This document shows positions 21,343 to 34,076 of a stretch of DNA of 64,000 bases, piece by piece. Each line of letters begins with the position of its first letter. Position 1 is the stretch's first letter. The notes below the pieces were generated by a model. That model saw only the letters and a list, made by a program, of their open reading frames with translations, was not told the origin of the DNA and ran no database searches. Position numbers and translations under genes: made by a program. The DNA lies in contig CM043957.1 in NCBI GenBank assembly GCA_014529385.2, forward strand, positions 85,255,881-85,319,880, in the 5' to 3' direction. This DNA is from Adiantum capillus-veneris (Eukaryota > Streptophyta > Polypodiopsida > Polypodiales > Pteridaceae).

Positions 21343-24300
21343 CACGCACGTGCACGCACATGCACAACAAACTTGAGTTGCATCTAGAGCTGACATGTGA
21401 ATAGCCCAGCTTTTTTGTAGGTATGTGAGCCCCCCTTTCTTCACAAAAACATAGTCAACCATCGAGTTTTTGTGAGTGTTTCTCTCGTGCATGCGTGTGC
21501 ACATGCACGCACTGCAACAACCAATGACTTCAAGGAGGAAGGGGAGAGCGTGTATGCTCACCACATAGAGCCTTGGAGGTGCTAGCACTCAACAATTTTT
21601 CAAGCACTTCAAGTAAGAGTGAAGAAGTGCTCCTTTAGAGTTGGTTTTGAAAATTTCAAATACCAACTTTCTTGCAAAAATTTAAACTATAAATGTTGGT
21701 CTTGAAACAAGTCACGAGTGAGGTAGACCTCCTCAACTTTCACATTTCATTTCACAGCTTCACATCGCTAGTCAATATTCGACAACGTCCCTTGTTTTTG
21801 GCCTGCCCCAAGGGCAAAGGCTATAGCGATGCAATGTCTTTTCGCTGACTAAAATATTTTTCATTTATTTTGTTCATTTTGTGGATTTATATCAAGAACC
21901 ACTATGTGTATGATTAAATGCACAATTTTTTGATAGATGAATAAGGTAGTGGGCACGCATTACTAAGTATGGTGGGATAGATACTATATACTTATTACTA
22001 TCTTATAAATGCTTGCAACCAATAAATCTAGAGAGAGAGAATCAGTGTCGTGGAAAAGTGTGTCTTAACTTAGCCTTGAGCCAGTTGCACAATCAAAGTA
22101 GCCAATTGATTTTATTGTTTCCAATTCCAGGTGGTAGTGGGCACTTATTGGCCCGCTCAAAGGTCAAAACTTATGCTGATTAAAATAGAAAAAAAATTGA
22201 GTTAAATAGATTAAAGTATAGATAGTTCTTTTCTTTAATGGTAGTCATGCTATATTCAAATATGTCACTCTCGTGCCCTTGCAGCTCAAGGTGTTGATGC
22301 AAGGTGAAGGCAGTCAGCTATGCTTGCACCTTAAAGCCTTGATGGGCTGCACAAAGAGGGCGGAGAGGAAAAACGAGGTGGACAGTCAGGAGATGTTGGA
22401 GGAAGATGTCGTGCTTGGTGGTTCGCAGGAGCAGGCAGAGCCAGATATGGAACGTGGGGAAACGGACCTAGAGGGACCGTTTTGCAGCAAGGTAGACCAT
22501 GAATTCAGCAAGTGAAGGATTCCAGTTTGCAAGGAGAGAGCTCATTAAGGGTGCACAAGTTCTTCCCGAGCCTTTGCATGATGCAGGAACCCGCAAAGAT
22601 GTGTACGGTACCAGAGTGGGATTAGGGAGCCCCAATTTTCTGCACAACCCCATTATTGGACAAAGTCCTGGTCGTGATTTTCGCATTGACGAAAGGTGAC
22701 TTATTGATCCAAAGCTCCTCTTTGTTGGGCCCAGGATTGGCGAAGGAGGGCATGGGAAAATGTATGAGGGCAAGTAAGTATCTTCAACTTAGCAGACTTT
22801 TTTTTTTTTTTAGTTTGGCTGCTTGCACCATGAAGCAGAAATTGCAGTGTAGTGGTCCTCATAGTGGCTATGGGAATGAGGCAGAACAATTACCAGTCTT
22901 GTGGATTGACTTCCACCACTTTCAAGAGAAATTCTACCTTTGGGTCACAGTGACTTAGAAAAGTGGCACGTTTCAGGTCCCTTGCTCGGGAGACTATGCA
23001 CAGCTTGGGTTATTAAGCTAGGCAGATGGTTATTGAGCTAGTGTAAGCTTGGGTTTTACATCGACACAGAACATGGTTTAGTCGTTGTACCCTATGGGCT
23101 GAGATCTCATGTGGTTCTTGTCTTTTTAGCTGAGCTGTGTCCTCACACTCATCATTGCACCACCAATGTAGGGAGGCTAGATGCGTGTGAAAGTCAGATA
23201 GTGATGAGGTTTGCAGTGACTCTTGAAGTGTGTGGTGAGCGTGCAATGGTAAAGCCCTTCCCTCTCCATGGACCCTGGTGCCGCCCCTCGGCCCCTTGCC
23301 GATATCACCTTCTGTGTTCGCGTGCTAAGCATAAAAATACGAGGGTAAGATTGTTGTGTCTCATTATTTTGTGGAGAGAGAGAGAGAGAGAGAGATTAAA
23401 GAACAATTAAGTTATATGCTTCTCTTGTTTATTCCTTCTCTTCAATTGCTGACTATTGCCATGAATCAGTATGCAGAGGTACTTGCATCATTTTCTCTCT
23501 CATTGCCACCAAGTGGCGATGCTTTCAACAAGGACAAGTTGAATTTTAGATGGTGTGATATGAGTTTAGTCACTATGCTATCATCATTGCGCATCTATCA
23601 CCTTTCAACATGATCTTGCAAGATGATCTCTCAGGTGTTAGGTTTTTCAAGTTACTTATTATGTTTTAAAACTGTGGTTTATCCTAGTTTGACAATTGGT
23701 CTTGGCTATTGTTCTTTCCTTCTACGGTGCAGTTGAAGGCCTAATTTTCTATCTTGGTCTTTAAATGGTTATGAATATTGTTCTTTTCTTCTAGGATGGA
23801 GCATATGGGTATATTCTTGGATGATGCGTGTAAATACGGTCAGTCAAGCAGAGTCTTGTAGATAGTAATTTGTGTTACTTGCTCTAATATATAATTTAGT
23901 GTATTTGAATTTGTTTCAGAAGTTGCCAGTGCTAGAAGGCAAGCTTTAGAAGCATAGAAGAGAAACTCTTCACAAAGATTTGAGATGGGAAATTTCTTGA
24001 TGTTGTAATGTTCACAACTCTTAATCGTCAATATGTGTCGTGTGCTGTTTACATTCTATGTATGAGCTCTTATAGTATGCACTTCATAGTTTCAAGCATG
24101 CTTGTGTTTCCGCGAGCCGCCTAACTTGAGTATATTTGCAATGTGCTAGCAGCACTCATCATGCATAGCAAGGAGATCAATTTGTTTTAACAGGAGTTCA
24201 CGTATTGCTTCAATAAAAACGACTTTCAAAGTTTATAGTTATTAGATGGCATTTCATTCTTAATTGTCTGTACCTGTGAGATATTTTTGCGATTGAGTTA

Positions 24301-25012
24301 TTAAAAATTAAATTTTAAAGAGCACTTGGAGCAATTTTAAGCAGTACATTATGGTAAGTCTCCTATTGTCTATGTAGACTGATGGATGTGATTTCATGGG
24401 CTTTCCCAACAAGTGACTTGTAAAACCTTATGTGTTATTCTTGTGGGAGTCTCAGTAGTAGAACAATGAGCTAATGAGCTATTTTCAATGTATATGTGGC
24501 ATGTGAATGTTTGGCAAAAGTGTCAATCTAAAGACATTGAGGTTCAAGAATTCAAAAATAGTGTTCAGGTTCATACATTCTTGTAGTAGTATGTAAGATT
24601 TGAAAAGGCATTGTTTTGTAGTTGGTCATGGTTATATTGGGAACTATGGTGTGAATATGTGCTTACGGAGAAAAAGCGTAAGGTTAATGTTGATTTTTGT
24701 AATGGAAAGTACCTATTTAAGTGCTTGGCTTTCTTTAAGGTTGTGTATAATAGATAATTTTACGTAAATTAGATCATTTCACATATGCTATTCTTGTAGG
24801 TTTAGTGGTTGTGGTAGTATCAAAGATGCGAAAGGCAACAAATGGTGGCTGTGTTGAATATCACTACTTAGAAGTTTTGTGTGCACACATTGTAAATGGA
24901 TTTAAAGAGCATAAAAGGTGGATTTGTTTATTTTGCATCTAACCATTTGATTTATAAGGTTCGTTATTTTCTCCCATCGATTATTATGCAAATGGGGTAA
25001 TTGCATCTTACT
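21343..25012. other. Long non-coding stretch, no gene recognised
   Basis: About 3.7 kb of AT-rich DNA. It holds a short (GA)n at 23373-23395 and a T-run at about 22800. Small ORFs at 22273-22515, 22656-22958 and 23111-23410 show no motifs or mutual consistency. Exons of an intron-rich gene could hide here, but I cannot support any. Confidence 0.4.
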
Positions 25013-25290
25013 TGGGAGATAGAGAAAGAGAGAGGAGGAGGGAGAGCAAGAAAGATAGCTAGAGAGAGAGAGAGAGAGAGAGAGAAAGGCGGGGAGACTC
25101 GGGAGATAGAGAAAGAGAGAGGAAGAGGGAGAGCGAGATAGAGAGCTTTAGAGAGAGAGAGAGAGACGTAGATAGAAAACGGCATGATATTATGTTGAGA
25201 CACATTTTTCTCGAAACTGCTCACAGCGTAGATTTTGAAGTTAATTGACATTGGGGAGATAGAGATAGAGAGAGGAGGAGGGAGAACAAG

Positions 25291-25340
<50 letters not shown>

Positions 25341-25522
25341 GCGGGGGGGGGGGGAACACTGGGGAGATAGAGAAAGAGAGAGGAGGAGGGAGAGCGAGAA
25401 AGACAGCTATAGAGAGAGAGGAGAGAGAGCTGCAGAAGAAAACGGCATGATATTAAGTTGAGACACATTTTTCTCGAAACTGCTCTCAACGCAAATTTTG
25501 AAGTTGATTGACATGGTCGGGT

Positions 25523-25578
<56 letters not shown>

Positions 25579-25620
25579 GGGGGGGGGGGGGGGGGGGGGG
25601 CATTGGGGAGATAAGAAAGA
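25013..25620. repeat. Compound GA-rich minisatellite with poly-G runs
   Basis: (GA)n tracts alternate with a non-repetitive block containing ggcatgatatta and acacatttttctcgaaactgc. The block lies at about 25176-25257 and again at 25438-25514, a period of about 262. Poly-G runs lie at 25343-25354 (12 G) and 25577-25600 (24 G), each just after a GA tract. Confidence 0.95.
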
Positions 25621-26022
25621 AAGAAGAAGAGAGAGTAATTTTCTTGATCTTCTTTTGTAAAATTTGTCAAGAGTAAAGAGCTTGAGGGTAAGAGGGGCCA
25701 TGCCACCGCCGAAGGCGACGCCGATTTACTAGTTAGTGATAAAAAAAATGTTGGGAAAGTGCTTAACGAGGGAAACACATTCCCACTTTGAATATGATTT
25801 TTCTAATCTTCAAACACATACACGATTTGAATTGTGATAGGTTTTATTCTACTTGAAAATTGAGTAGAGATAAACTTTTCCAAGTGGGGAGTTTGCTTCC
25901 TAATTAGGGAAAAACAATTGCACGTGGGATATGAGCAACATTTTCCCACTTGTCAATAAGAGAAAATTATCTTCATTCACCATCTTGCTTGTCCTTGCTT
26001 TCTTGCATTAACGTGTATATCT
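25621..26022. other. Non-coding stretch, nothing recognised
   Basis: AT-rich DNA with three or four related phrases such as ttcccactt. No gene or structured repeat is supported. Confidence 0.5.
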
Positions 26023-26280
26023 TTGTGGGAAAGCTTTATTCCTAAGCGTCACAAAATTTCTCCGCATTCCCACTTGGGATATGCTTTATCAAAGCTTGAT
26101 TGGGAAATTATATGCGTCTACAAATCACCAAACACATCTTCAACCGCATTGGTCACACAACTCTATACCTTGCTGCAACAATCTCATCCTACACGAATGC
26201 GTGTCATCATGAGAGACTTTAATGTGGGCTCATTCAAGGGTTCGAGGCTCGGCCGCAAATTAATCTCAGGTGCGAAGTAA
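26023..26280 (+). pseudogene. Fragment of an endonuclease/exonuclease/phosphatase (EEP) domain
   Basis: The peptide contains WEIICVYKSPNTSS followed about 30 residues later by MRDFNVGSF. This is the spacing of the strand before the substrate loop and the GDFN motif of EEP-type nucleases, here MRDFN. Such nucleases are carried by LINEs and by some Helitron-like elements. Only about 85 codons remain, with no reverse transcriptase or helicase nearby, so this is a remnant and its parent element is uncertain. Confidence 0.45.
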
Positions 26281-26339
26281 TCTCGGGTACAAAGTAATGT
26301 CGGGTGTCCGAGATTACTTTGCCACGCCCGAGATTACTT
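26262..26339. repeat. Four-copy inverted/direct motif cluster
   Basis: The motif aagtaatctcggg occurs at 26275-26287 and, with one change, at 26292-26304. Its reverse complement occurs at 26308-26320 and 26327-26339. A fifth partial copy (taatctcagg) lies at 26261-26270. The cluster can fold as a hairpin in two registers. Confidence 0.85.
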
Positions 26340-26485
26340 TGCCATGATCTACGGCTCTTCTTCATCCCACCGTAGATCCCACCCCCTCAATGTCCGTGTT
26401 AGATAGTCCCCACGCTAGGTAGGGGAGCAGGTGTCCCAATTAATAATCACTCTCTCCCTTCCCCCTTTTGGAGCACGCAGCAAGG

Positions 26486-26487
<2 letters not shown>

Positions 26488-26525
<38 letters not shown>
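26488..26525. repeat. (CT)n microsatellite
   Basis: About 19 CT units. Confidence 0.98.
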
Positions 26526-27331
<806 letters not shown>

Positions 27332-27521
27332 GTCAGGTATGAGAAGCATCACCGTGGTGTAGAGGAGGGCAGGCAACCCAAGGATTGGATGCCTATGTTG
27401 TTGCACATTGGGGTAGATGCACTTCATGTGCATAGGAACACATGCATGTGGAAGAGGGTAGCAACGATCATGGCTACGAAGGGCAACATTGCTTAGAGGT
27501 GTCCCTTTTTTGCCTTCGCGT

Positions 27522-28748
27522 TGATGGAGCAAAAGATGTCGTGCGCACACTCACACACCCAGAAAACTCAACACAACACAAGGAATTTATTCCTCACCTC
27601 ACTCACCACCACTCAAAAGCTCCCTGATAATTCTACCCACAAGCTCAATTCAAACTCCAAACGCCTCGACCTATAAGCCCTTGCCTGCCCGTAGACACTA
27701 CAAGGTGAGTCGAGGTGATCAACCTTGGAAATCACGCTTGATGGTGACCAAAATATACAAGAAAAACCATCGAAAACACAAAAACTCCAGCCACAAAAGG
27801 ACACTCTCAAACCATTGCAAAGCCTTCACCAAACTCCACTTTGTTAGACTCTTTGGAGTAGCGCCAACCCTAATGGCACCGATACAGGGTCACATAGTCT
27901 TGCAGAAAGCAGCACCTTCTTCCCTCAATTCCTTGCACACACACATCCATGGAAACCTCAGAACTTCCATAGACTCTCCCAAGTGAAAAATTGAAGAGAG
28001 AAAGCTCTCATTCACTCCTCCACACACTCGAAAACAGGACGCGAACGCGACGGGACTGCACTAGACCACCTGTAGGAACCCTGCTTCCTTCCCCACACAA
28101 AGAGGTGAAAGTGCCCAAACTTGGCTTCCAAAATACTCTATCAGCCCAAGCACTCACGGCAGTGCCACTGATGTGGCAATTCGATGCCTTTTCACACCAT
28201 TTTTGACCATTTTTTGACCTTTTTTGGCCCAGTTTTGGCCAGTTTTGACCCCCAGCGGGCATTTTTCGTGGGAAAAAACCCAAACAGACTCCAAAATTCA
28301 CCAAATTTTGTACGCTTGATCCTCAATACCCAAAGCACTTTTCCACATCCCCATATTCTATTTTTGACCACTTCTAGGGCGGTGCACGCATCACGGCAGA
28401 TCAGGCGCCGCAAATAGACAGTTACCGCATGTGTCAAACTTCTCGAGCAGGATGAGAGTACCCACACTTGTCACTTGCATTATTTACATTCTAGAAAGCT
28501 CAAACACCTTATCTAGAACCAAACTAAGCCACCTAAAACCATATCCAAGGCCCCGATACCCTATACGAGCATGTACACGTGTCCAATTGCTAGCGCGCGA
28601 ACCTGACTATTCACAATGTGTACACGTTGTATCTTTTTTCGAACTTGAAACCACTTTGCAAAGCTCCCAAATGCATGTATTTACATATTTTTGTACATAT
28701 GGACATGCATATACATGCTACTTTGTACACACCAAAAGCGGTCTATCA
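27522..28748 (-). repeat. Element D 3' LTR
   Basis: 1227 bases, from tgatggagc to ggtctatca on the plus strand, matching 34077-35299. It lacks about 6 bases near 27590 and has about 10 more near 28245 than its partner. Confidence 0.92.
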
Positions 28749-29662
28749 TCATTGCCCACCCTCTTGGTAGAGCATTTATGCTCAACCAAGAGACTATTTA
28801 CATCTGGAACCACATCCCTTGCAAAATATTTCTTCATTCTATAACCATTTATTCTATAGCGCAAACGTTCACCAGAAAATTTTTCCAACTCATAGGTGCC
28901 ATTATGAAATACATGCTTCACTCTGTATGGACCCAACCATTTGTCCCTCAACTTCTTTTGAAAAGTAAAATCCAAGTGAGAATCATACTTCATCACCAGA
29001 TCTCCCTCTTTGATCTCTTTCTCTTGCAGCCTCTTATTCATCTTCTCCATCCTTGTTTCTGCTTGTTGAAGATAATAATCACTGGCTTTCTCTCTATTCA
29101 TTCGCAACAACTCTAGAGAAAGAATTCTTTCTTGCAGCTTGTCACTATACGCACCTTGCATTCTACACAACAACTTCAAGGCATCCAACTGCACTTGTAT
29201 GGGCATAAGAGCTTCCTTTCCATAAACAAGTTCATATGGTGTAAACTGTGTTGACACTCTATACGCAGTTCTATAAGCCCACAAACACTTTTCGAAGTCC
29301 AAGTCCCACTCTTTAGGATGCTCTCTAGCATACTTTGATAGCATCTTCACAATTTGACCATTGCAGTTCTCAACCAGCCCTTTGCATTGTGGGTAGTAAG
29401 GAGAAGAATGCCTATGCTAAATTTTCAATTTCTCCATGAGAGCAGCAACAAGTTTTCCCCTAAACCCTGGTCCACGATCAGAAATGATAACCATAGGAGC
29501 TCCAAACCTGCAACACACCTATTCATATAAAAAAGAGGCCACTCTTCCTGCTGTTACATCTTTTACTGCTCTTGCCTCAACCCATTTTGTCAAATAGTCC
29601 ACATCCACAAGGATATACCTTTTGCCATTGTTGGTCCTCTGCATTGGACCTACAGCATCTAC
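28718..29662 (-). pseudogene. Element D integrase core and C-terminal domain
   Basis: The integrase would insert the DNA copy into host chromosomes. In the same frame as the upstream RNase H/H2C2 ORF come a DYLTKW block (first catalytic Asp just before), SDRGPGF (second Asp) and GLVEN (catalytic Glu), then WAYRTAYR and the C-terminal GPYRVKHVF-type domain. The core is interrupted by TAG at 29519-29521 and TAG at 29417-29419; the frame is open from 29350 to 28718. The frame runs through the PPT into the LTR before meeting a TAG at 28718. Confidence 0.88.
28749..28766 (-). other. Element D polypurine tract
   Basis: The minus strand reads aagagggtgggcaatga directly before the 3' LTR. It is purine-rich and correctly placed, overlapping the end of the integrase frame. 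Confidence 0.75.
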
Positions 29663-30550
29663 TCACCATTTTGCAAATGCATCAAAAGACATTATAGCTT
29701 TTTGAGGCTCAGCCAAAAGCTTCCGATTTGCCAACACTTGGCATTCATGGCATGACTTGCACCAAAAATAAGCATCCCTCATCATAGAGGGCCAACAGTA
29801 ACCTTCTCTTAAAACACGAAAGACAACCTGATCCTTGCCTTGATGGCATGTTTCTTCATGGCAGTCTTCATGGCAGTGCTCCAAAATCAAGCCTATCTCT
29901 TCTTTGTACGGCACTCTTCTCAACATGCTATCCTTGCCATAAAGCATGAGATCCTCACCTACCAATATGTAGTTTCTTGATTTTGCAACTATTCTCTGAC
30001 GCCGAACTTTTGACATGCCCTCTGGACATTGCCCTTTACCAAGAAATACTTCTACATCTTGCAATGATTCCCTTCCTGCATACAAGGCTTCCTTGACCTT
30101 TAAAGGAGCTACCAAGGCATCCAACTTGGACCTAGCCAACTCATCAGCTTCTTTATTCTGCTCACGAGGAACATGCTTAAACTGTATCTTCTCAAACTCA
30201 TGCAAAAGCTCCTTGATTCCATAGAACCACTTCTTCAAATTGTCTTTCTTAAGTACATTCCACAAACCAAGCAATTGATTCATGACTAGCAATGCATCCC
30301 CTTTTGCAATGACCCTCTTCAGTCCAAACTCAACGCATTGCTTCAACCCAAGGAAAAGCGTGAGGTACTCGGCCTCATTGTTACTTTCAGCTTCATCAAG
30401 ATCGTAAGCTCTAGAAAAGATTACATCGCCTTTTGGGTTCTTAATGACTACCCCACCACTTGCCTTTTGAAGAACTTTCCTGTATGCACCATCAAACATC
30501 ATTGTATATGCATCTGTAATATCTACTTCCTTCATGATCATCTTTGTCAA
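29663..30550 (-). pseudogene. Element D second (archaeal-type) RNase H and integrase H2C2 domain
   Basis: Residues about 15-145 form a second RNase H with the catalytic pattern FDGAY, NNEAEY, GDALLV and EADELAR, as in the aRNH of Tat-lineage elements. It may help remove RNA from the RNA-DNA hybrid. After a linker comes the integrase zinc domain, with a His-rich part (HCHEDCHEETCHQG), GYCWPSMMRDAYFW and CKSCHEC. A short duplication of catggcagtctt lies in the His-rich part. The frame starts just after a frameshift from the first RNase H and ends at TGA 29663-29665, inside the phrase that leads into the integrase core. Confidence 0.88.
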
Positions 30551-31055
30551 CCCTTGGGTAAGATGGAAGCTCCCCTCCCTTATGTACTACTATGTCTGCC
30601 AAGTGAGCTTTAACAGAATGATCCACTTTAAACTCAAACTCATACTCTTGAAGCTCCAAAGTCCACTTTAAGATGCGCTTGCTAGGCTTCAAATGTTGTA
30701 CTACATCCGGCAAAAGATTCGATGTGGTGAGCACATAGAATTTTTGGGGCAACAAATAGGTTTTAAACCTTCGACAAGCAAGAACCAGGGCAAATACCCA
30801 CTGTTCCATTTCCGTGTAGGAGAACTCGCTTACATTCTTCATCTTGCTCTCAAAATAGACTAGCTTGAAGTTCCTTCCTTGCTTTTGTAAGAGAACCGAC
30901 CCAAAAGCTACTGACCCCACACTAATAGATACATAGAAAATCGATTGCAAGTCGGGAGGACTCACTGCTGGTAAAGCACACAATACCTCCTTGATGCCAT
31001 CAAAAGCCTGTTGCATGTCTTCATTCCATTCAAACCCTTGAACTCTTTGACTCAA
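30492..31055 (-). pseudogene. Element D RNase H (first)
   Basis: This RT-linked RNase H of Ty3/gypsy type degrades RNA in the hybrid. Blocks seen are FYVSISVGSVAFGSVLLQ (the usual D of motif 1 is replaced by S), YFESKMKN, YTEMEQWVFALV and YEFEFKVDHSVKAHLAD. It shares the frame of the RT and is separated from it by TAG at 31059-31061. The frame is lost near 30550 where the second RNase H continues in another frame. Confidence 0.85.
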
Positions 31056-31058
31056 TTT

Positions 31059-31811
31059 CTAGAGAGGATACACATATTGACATAGCATCCAGAAAAAACG
31101 TGACAAGTACCTGAGCTTATGCACAAATGATGCTAAATCCTTTGTGTTGTTGGGCGGATCCATAAGCAACAAAGCCTTAACTTTCTCTGGGTCAGCTTCT
31201 ATTCCATTTTGGGAAACCACATGTCCTAGCAAATGGACTCTGGCATGAGCAAATGTACACTTCTTTGGGTTGAGTTGCCCACCCTCTTGTTGAAGCCTTT
31301 CAAAACTCAACCTCAGCTTCTCCAAATGTGTGACCCTTGAGCTATAACACCCAATGTCATCCATGAAAACATGAATGAACTTACCCAAGTAGGGACCAAA
31401 CACTCTATTCATCCATCCTTGGAAGGTAGCATATGCATTAACCAGCCCAAAAGGCATTCTTTTGTAGGCAAAACAACCCCAAGGAGTAATGAAGGTCGTC
31501 TTCAATCGATCTTCAATCGCTATCGAAATCTGAAAGTAGCCGGAAAATCCATCCATGATTGAGTAACGTTCATGACCTGCAACCTGATTGAGGATTTCAT
31601 CTAGAAAGGGTAGTGGATAATGATTCCTTTTTGTGGCAGCATTCAAAGGTTTGAAATCAACACATATCCTAAATCTTCCGTTCTTCTTGGGCACAATAAC
31701 AACTGGAGAGACCCATTTAGACTCCTCCACTCGAAAGATGAAATCTGCTTCCAAAAGCTTCGTCACCTCTTCATGAAGTGCCTTCTCATGAATGACCCCC
31801 AACCTCCTAAG
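31059..31811 (-). pseudogene. Element D reverse transcriptase
   Basis: This polymerase core is in the same frame as gag-protease, separated only by the TAG at 31812. Motifs in order are KWVSPVVIVPKKNGRFRICVDF, YPLPFLDEILNQV, MDGFSGYFQI (catalytic Asp), MPFGLVNAYATFQ and HVFMDD (variant of YxDD), then GHVVSQNGI. All catalytic Asp residues are present. It ends at TAG 31059. The extended polyprotein suggests a single Gag-Pol frame in the ancestor. Confidence 0.92.
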
Positions 31812-33947
31812 CTATTGAACCTTTGGCTTGGCACCTTCTTTTAGATTGATTCTATGCTCGACTCCTTTACCTCCCTTCAAGTCTGTATATTCAGTAGCGA
31901 ATAGCTTTGGAAACTCTTTGAACATGTCTTCATACTCCTTTTTTTCTTTTTCTGTCAAGTCCTCTCCTAGCATGCTCCTTACATTCACTTTGGCAGGCTC
32001 TACAATTGCTTTTGGACTATCCTTCTTCTCCTTGACATTCACATCATGCATCGATGCTTCCTTTTCAACACTTATCCCAAAAAGATTAGGACATAATTGC
32101 ATCAATCCTTCCTCTACACTTTCTTCTGATGTCGTAGATAATGCATCACTATCGTATGACGTAGTTTCTATAGAATCTGTATCTTGCATCTCCAATAGGG
32201 GCTGTGTACGGCTCTCGTGTGTCTTCATGTTGTAGACAATGGTCCTTCCTTTCTCTTTGTCGGGGATGGTGATCAAGCCCGTGCCCCAATCCTGCTTAGC
32301 ACCAAGGGTTATAAGCCATGGCCTCCCTAAAATGATCGGATAAGCATTCTCACCCGCTTGCATCACGTAGCAATCAACCAAGCACTCAATCCCCAAGACT
32401 TTTATCTTCACATCTTCAGCTATTCCAAGACACCTTGCCTTTTTGTGGTTGGCTATCCTCATACGAATCGAAGCATTCGCTGACATCTTAACGCCTGCCT
32501 CCTTCATGATAGCCTCGGTCATGACACAGACCTGGGCACCACCATCCACATATGCTTGCACTTCCGTCTTCTTTCCCAACATAGCTTCAACTATTGGCAC
32601 CATATCCACTGGGTGACCAACCCTCAAAGATGACACCATGCTTTGACGCTTTTCCTTCTTAGAAGGAAGCCGCGTACTCACACACTTGGTCCATTGCCTC
32701 CTCAAATTAGCATTCAAAGCCACCAACTGACCAAAAGATATATTTGCCTTTTGATTTCGTATGTCATCGACAATATCATAGTCTTCAACACCTTGGCCAA
32801 GGAGGTAGTCCTTTGGACCAATTTTCCTTCTTCGCCGCCTCTTGCTACTTTCTGGTTTGTCTTCTACCTTAGCCTTTCCTTTTCTTGCTCTTGTTTCCCT
32901 CTCTTCTTCTGTCTCTTTCTCCCTATCATGCCTAGCTCTCTTATTGGCCGAGACATCCACATCTTGATGCTCAAGGGTAATGATGTTAATAGCTCTACCT
33001 TCTCCACTTCCAGGCAACGGTTGTGGTGATTGCTGCGGCGGTGGGGCTTCTAGTGCTAGCTCTTGATGATTTTCTTCTATTCTCCCTCGACCACGTCCAT
33101 ATAAGGGGTATATCCCTCCTCTCTCTCTTGGTGGTTCAGGACAATCAGGGGCGTAGTGACCCTCTTCATCACAATTGTAGCATCTTCCTTGTAGCCTTCG
33201 TCCCCTACCTCTCCCAGCTGGCCGCTCCTCTCTTTGGTTCCTATTCATTATGTTAATTCTTAATTCTTGCAACTGACCAGCAAGATCATGCAGAACCCGG
33301 GTTGTAACAGGATCTGGACCTTGAACCACTCGCTCCACTCTATCATCCGTTGTCACATGGACCATTGGTTGCACCACAACTGGCTCAGTATGTGTCAGGC
33401 CTTGCTCCCACCTTCTCTTGATCTTCTTGCTCTTGGCCTCGGCAATTTCCACAGCTCTTTCAAATGTAGCAGGCTCATCTTGATCGACCTTCTCTCTTAC
33501 ACTTGGATGGAGACAATCCATAAACTGACGTACTTTAAAGAAATCCCCTGCAGGTACTTGGGATGCCGACTCTAATTGAACCCAAAGCCCTTTGAAGTGT
33601 TGCAAAAACTCTTTAAAGTTAGCATGAACATCTTGCTGCAAACCTCTCAATTTCGTTGTCGCTTCTATTGCGGTTAGTTTCTTTCCAAACCTGTCAAAAA
33701 TTGCCAACTTCACTTGCTCCCATGTTTTCTTTTTGTCTTCCTCTAAACCTTCAAACCACTCGCGAGCTTCTCCTTTGAGCGCAAGAGGAAATACATGAAG
33801 CTTTGCTTCATCATTCACAATATGCATACCAAGCGTATGCCATTCGAAGTCCGCAATCCAGTCCTTCACATCCTCCTTCCCTGTGAACACTGGCCGACTA
33901 TGATCCATCTCTTCAGAGTCGCTTCTCCCTTGCGTGAGTAACTCCAC
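31812..33947 (-). CDS. Element D Gag and aspartic protease
   Basis: This is an open frame of 711 codons. The N-terminal 200 residues form the Gag capsid region (W-rich blocks such as DWIADFEWH and EWFEGLEEDKKKTWEQ). A canonical zinc knuckle CYNCDEEGHYAPDC (CX2CX4HX4C) is at about residue 257. A Lys/Arg/Glu-rich linker follows, then the protease with active site VDGGAQVCVM (DGGA in place of the usual DSG/DTG) and ILGRPWL. The end reaches the first strand of the RT and stops at TAG 31812-31814. DGGA could mean a weak or dead protease. Gag would assemble particles and bind element RNA. Confidence 0.92.
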   Translation of the reverse strand: MELLTQGRSDSEEMDHSRPVFTGKEDVKDWIADFEWHTLGMHIVNDEAKLHVFPLALKGEAREWFEGLEEDKKKTWEQVKLAIFDRFGKKLTAIEATTKLRGLQQDVHANFKEFLQHFKGLWVQLESASQVPAGDFFKVRQFMDCLHPSVREKVDQDEPATFERAVEIAEAKSKKIKRRWEQGLTHTEPVVVQPMVHVTTDDRVERVVQGPDPVTTRVLHDLAGQLQELRINIMNRNQREERPAGRGRGRRLQGRCYNCDEEGHYAPDCPEPPRERGGIYPLYGRGRGRIEENHQELALEAPPPQQSPQPLPGSGEGRAINIITLEHQDVDVSANKRARHDREKETEEERETRARKGKAKVEDKPESSKRRRRRKIGPKDYLLGQGVEDYDIVDDIRNQKANISFGQLVALNANLRRQWTKCVSTRLPSKKEKRQSMVSSLRVGHPVDMVPIVEAMLGKKTEVQAYVDGGAQVCVMTEAIMKEAGVKMSANASIRMRIANHKKARCLGIAEDVKIKVLGIECLVDCYVMQAGENAYPIILGRPWLITLGAKQDWGTGLITIPDKEKGRTIVYNMKTHESRTQPLLEMQDTDSIETTSYDSDALSTTSEESVEEGLMQLCPNLFGISVEKEASMHDVNVKEKKDSPKAIVEPAKVNVRSMLGEDLTEKEKKEYEDMFKEFPKLFATEYTDLKGGKGVEHRINLKEGAKPKVQ

Positions 33948-34053
33948 AAAAGTTCAAGTCTTGGACCTCAACCAAACCACAAATTTTCTTCAAAGAAGCT
34001 CAAACTTCACAGCGAAATTGCTTCACCTGGGTGCACAACCGGCAAATTTCCGC

Positions 34054-34071
34054 TCCCCAACGGGATCGCCA
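34054..34071 (-). other. Element D primer binding site
   Basis: The minus strand reads tggcgatcccgttgggga five bases inside the 5' LTR. It starts TGG, as expected for pairing with the CCA end of a tRNA. The exact tRNA is not clear to me. Confidence 0.65.
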
Positions 34072-34076
34072 AAGGA

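Noticed and set aside
25241-25603. ORFs of Ser-Leu or Arg-Glu repeats, here and at 26.4, 27.2, 35.2 and 35.7 kb
   Set aside because: They are translations of (CT)n/(GA)n microsatellites in all frames.
28008-28467. ORFs within the LTRs of element D (also 34.5-35.0 kb)
   Set aside because: They lie in LTR sequence on the opposite or same strand, differ between copies and have no domain.
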